From Flavipsychrobacter stenotrophus (GTDB lineage: Bacteria; Bacteroidota; Bacteroidia; Chitinophagales; Chitinophagaceae): a stretch of 9,627 nt of DNA. Shown here piece by piece: positions 5,449 through 9,627 of the stretch. The stretch lies in the NCBI GenBank assembly GCA_947372365.1, contig CANBTK010000035.1, positions 1 to 9,627 of the forward strand, in the 5' to 3' direction. The position numbers and the translations under genes were made by a program. The notes under the pieces are model-generated. The model saw only the letters and a program-made list of their open reading frames with translations. It had not been told where the DNA came from and ran no database searches. The stretch's first letter is position 1; every line of letters begins with the position of its first letter.

Positions 5449-6987
5449 ATGGCAGGAGTAAATGAAACCCCGCGGCAGAAGATGATGGGTATTTTGTACC
5501 TCGTTCTGCTAGGTTTGGCAGCTACTACAATTACTGAAAAAGTTCTTGATTCATTTAGAAATATTACTGTAGGGCTCGAAAATTCAACAAATAATGTTCA
5601 AAGCGCTATAGACCAGACGTTTTCCTCATTTGCTGCCAGTACGCTGAAAGATGACCCTGTTCGTGCCAAACCTTATTGGGAAAGGGCTAACAGGGTAAAA
5701 GCAGCAGCGATAGAATTGAACAAATTTATCGCAGAGACAAGGGGTAAATTTGAAGAAGTTTGTGGTGCTTTTGATACTACTTTAGGAGATTACAAAATGC
5801 GTGAAGATGTGGACCTGAGTTATCGTATTATGATAACCCACCACCGTGGAGAAGAGCTTAAAAAGCAAATTGAAGATACCAAAGCCAAAATACTTGCGGA
5901 ACTTGACCCTAAAGACAGGTCGAACTTCAGGATGGCTCTGAATGCCGATGCTCCTACTAAGAGCAAGGGTGGTGTAAAGACAACATGGGAAGACAACTTC
6001 TTTGGCGAAGGTATTCCTTTGACTGCGGCTTTTACTGCATTGACGAAAATTTCTGCTGACTTAACAAGTACTGAGAATGCAGCTATTAAGAAGATATTAG
6101 GTGATGTATCACATACAGACCTTGTGTTAGACCAATATGCTGCGATAGCGGTACCTACTTCTCCTACCTATTTGTTGGTAGGGCAGCCTTACACTGCTGA
6201 AGTATTCCTTACAGCGTTCAGTAATTCAATTAATCCCGATATCGTTGTTGGCGGACAGAAATTGAATGTACAAGGTGGTAAAGGTACTTACACAGTAAGC
6301 ACATCGCACGAAGGCGAGTTCAAATGGTCAGCATTGCTGCACATGAAGAAGGCTGACGGTACAATAGGCGAGTGGAAGACACCGGAGATAAGCTATACTG
6401 TGGCTAAGCCATCAGCAGTGGTTTCTCCTGACATGATGAATGTGTTTTACATTGGAGTTGACAACCCTGTTTCAGTTTCTGCACCAGGTACTCCATTAGA
6501 TAAGTTGAAGCCTTCTATTGACAATGGTTCTATTACTGGTAGCAAGGGTAAATATAATGTTACTGTTACAAAATCAGGTATAGCTAAAGTTACAATTTTC
6601 GGTGTTGACGCTACTGGCAAAAGTATAAGGCTGGGTGAGTCTGAGTTCCGTTGCAAAAGGCTTCCTACACCTCGCCCTAAATTCGGCGGTAAGAGTGGCG
6701 GTGCAGTTCCGAAAGCTCAGTTAACATCTACCGACAAGGTGTTTGCAAATTTGGATGAATTTGATTTCAAAGCGCAGTTTACTGTAAACCACTTCAAGTT
6801 GTTCGTTATTAAACCACGTCAGGACCCTCAGGCTTTTGATATCAATGGTAACTTATTGAATGCACAGATGAAAGCTGCCCTTAATGGCGCAACGCCTGGT
6901 ACAAGGGTTATCTTTGATGAAATATTTGCTACTGGCCCTGATGGTTTGAAGCGCCCGTTGGACCCTATGATTTTTACAGTACAGTAA
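5449..6987 (+). CDS. gldM: GldM/PorM, inner-membrane and periplasmic T9SS motor shaft
   Basis: GldM (512 residues, the usual length for the family) has a single N-terminal transmembrane helix and a long periplasmic shaft that transmits motor rotation from GldL to the GldK-GldN ring. The start 'MAGVNETPRQKMMG' is diagnostic. R9 matches the arginine in Flavobacterium GldM that lies close to the GldL motor glutamate. The hydrophobic segment is about 13-28. The periplasmic part has a helical N-terminal domain (about 35-220, with 'YRIMITHHRGEELKKQIED' near 126-144) and then beta-rich domains beginning near 'AVPTSPTYLLVGQPY', consistent with the known D1-D4 layout. The protein ends 'RPLDPMIFTVQ'. 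Downstream of the membrane helix the sequence reads 'TTITEKVLDSF', differing from the 'LNMSKEVL' form I recall for other members. It lies 22 bases before gldN. Confidence 0.95.
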   Translation: MAGVNETPRQKMMGILYLVLLGLAATTITEKVLDSFRNITVGLENSTNNVQSAIDQTFSSFAASTLKDDPVRAKPYWERANRVKAAAIELNKFIAETRGKFEEVCGAFDTTLGDYKMREDVDLSYRIMITHHRGEELKKQIEDTKAKILAELDPKDRSNFRMALNADAPTKSKGGVKTTWEDNFFGEGIPLTAAFTALTKISADLTSTENAAIKKILGDVSHTDLVLDQYAAIAVPTSPTYLLVGQPYTAEVFLTAFSNSINPDIVVGGQKLNVQGGKGTYTVSTSHEGEFKWSALLHMKKADGTIGEWKTPEISYTVAKPSAVVSPDMMNVFYIGVDNPVSVSAPGTPLDKLKPSIDNGSITGSKGKYNVTVTKSGIAKVTIFGVDATGKSIRLGESEFRCKRLPTPRPKFGGKSGGAVPKAQLTSTDKVFANLDEFDFKAQFTVNHFKLFVIKPRQDPQAFDINGNLLNAQMKAALNGATPGTRVIFDEIFATGPDGLKRPLDPMIFTVQ

Positions 6988-7009
6988 TTAAATTTTTAAA
7001 ATCGTTATT

Positions 7010-8086
7010 ATGAAAAGGAATATTTTATTTTCAGTTTTACTTCTCCTTGCGGTTTGTATTACTGTTGATGTTGTTGCCCAAAAGGCGAAAAAAGGTAGTA
7101 AAGGTGGCGGTGGTGCTGCTGCACCTTCGAAAAAATCCACCTCTAAAAAAGGTGGTAAGAAAAATTCAAAGGATAACAAGCCTACTGATGCAACTACTAC
7201 AACCGCACCTACTCCCGCTCCGGCCGAAAGCCCAGCTGTAGGCGAGGCTCCAGTAGCTGTTGAGGATACCGGCGTTGCGTCAATAGACGTTGTTGCTGAG
7301 TCTGATTCGTTTGACTTTGCTTCTGTTGCAGTAGATTCTTCTAAGCCACAGGATGGTTACTATAAATTAGCTAACCTGAAAGGTGCTAAGCCTTTCCCTT
7401 TCCCTGAAAATGACAAGAACAGCACCAAGTTCTACAAGAGGATTTGGAGGGAGATTAATACTACCGATTCTGAAAATAGGATTTTCTCTATACCTGGCGA
7501 AACACTTATCCAGTTCATTATGGACGGGCTAAAGAATGGTAAGCTTGTAGCTTATGAAGACGATGCCTTCAAGAAGAAAATTACTTACACTAAAGTATTA
7601 GCTAAGTTCCGTGATAGCTCTATCATGACTTTGATTGATACAACAGGTGAGATCACTGGCACTAAGACTGTAGCCAACCAGTTTAACCCGGATTCTGTTA
7701 CACGCTTTGAAATTAAAGAAGACATCTTCTTCGATAAGGTTAGGGGCCGTGTAGTTACAGAAATCATCGGCATTGGGCCTGTTAAGAAGTTGAAGACTAC
7801 GACTGGCGTTGAAATAGGTGATAGCCATCCTTTCTTCCTTAACTTCAAACATTGCCGCAACCTGTTTGCAGCGAAAGAAGTTATTGACCCACAAAGGGAC
7901 ATCTACAACATCAGCTTTGATGACGTGTTTATTCAGCGCTCATTCAAATCAACAATCATTAAGGAATCTAACCCTGCTGACCTGAGGATTAAAGACAAGT
8001 ATCCTGATAGGGCAAGGCAGATTAAAGAATCTAACAGGATTGAGCGTGAAATTCAGCGCTACAAAAGGAACCTTTGGAAGTTCTAA
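7010..8086 (+). CDS. gldN: GldN/PorN, T9SS periplasmic ring component
   Basis: GldN partners GldK in the periplasmic T9SS ring and contacts the top of the GldM shaft. The protein has 358 residues. The signal peptide is residues 1-23, with probable cleavage after 'VVA' before Q24. The conserved GldN region begins near 115 ('DGYYKLANL'), continues through 'FYKRIWREI' and 'IPGETLIQFIMDGL', and ends with 'RYKRNLWKF' at the C-terminus. Between signal and domain lies an unusual extension: residues 25-57 have 12 lysines in 33 positions plus a run of four glycines. A Thr/Pro/Ala-rich stretch (58-84) and an acidic stretch (85-111) follow. The extension resembles in composition the insert found in GldK of the same operon. 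The gene is the last of the operon, before the terminator at 8112-8146. Confidence 0.94.
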   Translation: MKRNILFSVLLLLAVCITVDVVAQKAKKGSKGGGGAAAPSKKSTSKKGGKKNSKDNKPTDATTTTAPTPAPAESPAVGEAPVAVEDTGVASIDVVAESDSFDFASVAVDSSKPQDGYYKLANLKGAKPFPFPENDKNSTKFYKRIWREINTTDSENRIFSIPGETLIQFIMDGLKNGKLVAYEDDAFKKKITYTKVLAKFRDSSIMTLIDTTGEITGTKTVANQFNPDSVTRFEIKEDIFFDKVRGRVVTEIIGIGPVKKLKTTTGVEIGDSHPFFLNFKHCRNLFAAKEVIDPQRDIYNISFDDVFIQRSFKSTIIKESNPADLRIKDKYPDRARQIKESNRIEREIQRYKRNLWKF

Positions 8087-8111
8087 CCTAACTTAAGTAT
8101 CATATTTTCAG

Positions 8112-8146
8112 GTGGCTGCAAATCATATTGCAGCCACTTTTATTTT
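8112..8146 (+). terminator. Terminator of the gldKLMN operon
   Basis: A perfect 10-bp stem, GTGGCTGCAA (8112-8121) and TTGCAGCCAC (8128-8137), has a 6-base loop ATCATA and is followed by TTTTATTTT (8138-8146). It starts 25 bases after the gldN stop, making this a clear intrinsic terminator that separates gldN from htpG. Confidence 0.9.
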
Positions 8147-8179
8147 CTGTCAATTTGTCAAACTAAATACTTTGGAACA

Positions 8180-8194
8180 GCAATTGATAATTGC
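8180..8194. promoter_or_regulatory. Palindrome upstream of htpG, possible operator
   Basis: GCAATT (8180-8185) and AATTGC (8189-8194) are perfect inverted arms around a 3-base spacer GAT, ending 19 bases before the htpG ATG. A TTTG at 8171-8174 and TAATTAAA at 8195-8202 bracket it at about the -33/-7 spacing of Bacteroidota promoters, though the latter is a poor -7 match. A regulator bound here would overlap that promoter. Confidence 0.35.
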
Positions 8195-8213
8195 TAATTA
8201 AAATAATTATACC

Positions 8214-9627
8214 ATGCAGGAAAAAGGGACCATATCCATTCACACGGAAAACATCTTTCCGATCATCAAGAAGTTTTTATACTCGGATAACGAGATTTTT
8301 TTAAGGGAATTGGTTAGTAATGCAGTAGATGCTGTGCAAAAGATTAACCGTTTGTCATCAATGGGGCAGTACACTGGCCCGGTTGGCGAAGGAAGGGTAG
8401 AAGTGGCATTTGATGCTGACAAAAAGACCATTACCATCAGCGATAATGGCTTAGGCATGACCGCTGAAGAGATAAAAAAATACATTAACCAGATAGCCTT
8501 CTCTGGCGCTACCGAATTCCTGGATAAGTTCAAGGAAGCAAAGGATGCCAATGAACTTATTGGTAAATTTGGACTTGGTTTTTATTCGGCCTTCATGGTT
8601 GCAGATAAGGTTGAAATCAATACGTTATCCTACCAGGATGGTGCTGAGCCAGCAAGGTGGATTTGTGATGGCAGCACTGAGTTTGAAATAAGCGCTGGCG
8701 ACCGTGAAACAAGGGGTACTGACATTATATTGTACCTGAATGCAGAAAGCGAAGAATTCCTTGACAAATGGAAGCTACAGGGCATACTGGATAAGTACTG
8801 TAAGTTCTTGCCAGTGCCGGTAAAATTTGGTACGAATACAGAGTCGGAAGATGATGGTGTTGATGAAGAAGGCAAGCCAAAGAGGAAGGAAGTAGAGGTA
8901 GACAATATTGTAAACACAACTACCCCTATCTGGACTAAGCCACCATCCGAGCTTAAAGACGAAGATTACCTCAATTTTTACCGCGAATTGTATCCGATGG
9001 GTGAAGAGCCACTGTTCTGGATACACTTGAATGTTGACTATCCATTTAACCTTACAGGGGTATTGTACTTCCCTAAGGTGAAGAACGATATGGACCTTCA
9101 GCGCAATAAGATTAAATTGTTCAGCCGCCAGGTATTTATTACCGACGAAGTGAAGGATGTTGTGCCTGAATTCCTGATGCTGCTGCACGGCGTGCTTGAT
9201 TCACCAGATATTCCGCTGAACGTTTCGCGCAGCTTCCTGCAGGCCGATAGCAATGTAAAAAAGATAAACACTTATGTTACCAAGAAGGTAGCAGACAAAT
9301 TGGCTGAGTTGTACAAAAATGACCGTAAAGCCTATGAAGAAAAGTGGCCTGATATTGGCATGTTTGTAAAATACGGCATGATAAGCGAAGAGAAGTTCTA
9401 TGATAAGGCAAAAGATTTTGCCCTTATTATGAACACCCAGAAAGAGTACTTTACAATGGCAGAGTACCTTGAAAAAGTAAAGGGCCTGCAAACAGATAAG
9501 AGCGGCACCGTTGTATACCTCTATGCAAGTGACCCTGCAAAGCAAGATAGCTTTATACAGAGTGCCAATAAGAAAGGCTATGACGTAATGTTGATGGACT
9601 CACCAATAGACACGCATTTTATAAGCC
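8214..9627 (+). CDS. htpG: Chaperone protein HtpG (bacterial Hsp90), 3' end outside window
   Basis: HtpG is a cytoplasmic ATP-dependent dimeric chaperone. The frame is open from the ATG at 8214 to the window end, giving 471 residues, so the end of the middle domain and the C-terminal dimerisation domain are missing. The GHKL ATPase domain shows E32, N36 and D39 in 'RELVSNAVDA', 'DNGLGM' (77-82) and the lid glycines in 'GKFGLGFYSAFMV' (117-129). A charged linker rich in Asp, Glu and Lys follows at roughly 205-230. The middle domain contains 'FPLN'-type beta segments and 'NVSRSF' with R339, matching the catalytic arginine of E. coli HtpG (R336). The residue after that arginine is Ser where Glu is usual. 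The gene is separated from gldN by a terminator and by 67 bases beyond it, so it has its own promoter. No functional link to T9SS is implied. Confidence 0.96.
   Translation, partial: MQEKGTISIHTENIFPIIKKFLYSDNEIFLRELVSNAVDAVQKINRLSSMGQYTGPVGEGRVEVAFDADKKTITISDNGLGMTAEEIKKYINQIAFSGATEFLDKFKEAKDANELIGKFGLGFYSAFMVADKVEINTLSYQDGAEPARWICDGSTEFEISAGDRETRGTDIILYLNAESEEFLDKWKLQGILDKYCKFLPVPVKFGTNTESEDDGVDEEGKPKRKEVEVDNIVNTTTPIWTKPPSELKDEDYLNFYRELYPMGEEPLFWIHLNVDYPFNLTGVLYFPKVKNDMDLQRNKIKLFSRQVFITDEVKDVVPEFLMLLHGVLDSPDIPLNVSRSFLQADSNVKKINTYVTKKVADKLAELYKNDRKAYEEKWPDIGMFVKYGMISEEKFYDKAKDFALIMNTQKEYFTMAEYLEKVKGLQTDKSGTVVYLYASDPAKQDSFIQSANKKGYDVMLMDSPIDTHFIS

Noticed and set aside
8775..9545. Long minus-strand open frames inside htpG (8775-9188 and 9201-9545)
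   Set aside because: They lie fully antisense to a clearly conserved coding region, and their products are Cys/Phe-rich without recognisable motifs.
1..9627. CRISPR array, insertion sequence, tRNA or phage module
   Set aside because: I saw no regularly spaced short repeats, terminal inverted repeats with a transposase, cloverleaf-like sequence or phage genes anywhere in the window.
8214..9627. Functional coupling of htpG to the T9SS operon
   Set aside because: A strong terminator at 8112-8146 separates them and HtpG is a general chaperone. Adjacency alone is not evidence.

Overview
The window looks like chromosomal DNA of a member of the Bacteroidota, most likely a non-parasitic, Chitinophagales-like lineage. 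The evidence is a complete gldK-gldL-gldM-gldN block (the core of the type IX secretion system, T9SS, and gliding machinery, known only from this phylum), start codons preceded by A/T-rich sequence instead of Shine-Dalgarno motifs, frequent AGG arginine codons, and promoter-like TAnnTTTG boxes. The class- and order-level placement is inference.

Left part (1-2415): the C-terminal end of a protein resembling the tail of an N6-adenine DNA methyltransferase or restriction-modification enzyme runs in from the left edge. It is followed by a small thioredoxin with its own promoter-like box and a strong bidirectional hairpin terminator. A convergent minus-strand gene for a small putative lipoprotein lacks a conventional start codon where its signal peptide should begin. 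Divergent to it is a lipoprotein-type peptide methionine sulfoxide reductase A that keeps all catalytic residues but has no resolving cysteine.

Middle part (2416-3003): about 590 bases without a credible gene. It holds a likely msrA terminator, two consecutive hairpins, a larger nested inverted repeat, and a 12-base direct repeat spaced exactly 20 bases apart that also resembles tandem -7 boxes. This is the probable control region and leader of the gld operon.

Right part (3004-8146): gldK, gldL, gldM and gldN lie on the same strand with gaps of 70, 38 and 22 bases and end at one strong terminator, so they probably form one operon. GldL and GldM build the proton-driven inner-membrane motor. 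GldK and GldN form the periplasmic ring under the outer membrane. Family-defining features are present. Local oddities are a lysine-rich low-complexity insert inside the GldK sulfatase-modifying-factor fold, a similar lysine-rich and then Thr/Pro/Ala-rich extension at the start of GldN, a 45-residue tandem repeat in the GldL cytoplasmic tail, and a GldK signal sequence without a clear lipobox.

Right end (8147-9627): htpG, the bacterial Hsp90 chaperone, begins at 8214 behind a short palindrome and runs off the window edge. I see no RNA genes, insertion sequences, CRISPR arrays or phage genes. The main system here is known (T9SS); the novelty candidates are the structured leader and the lineage-specific additions to the Gld proteins.
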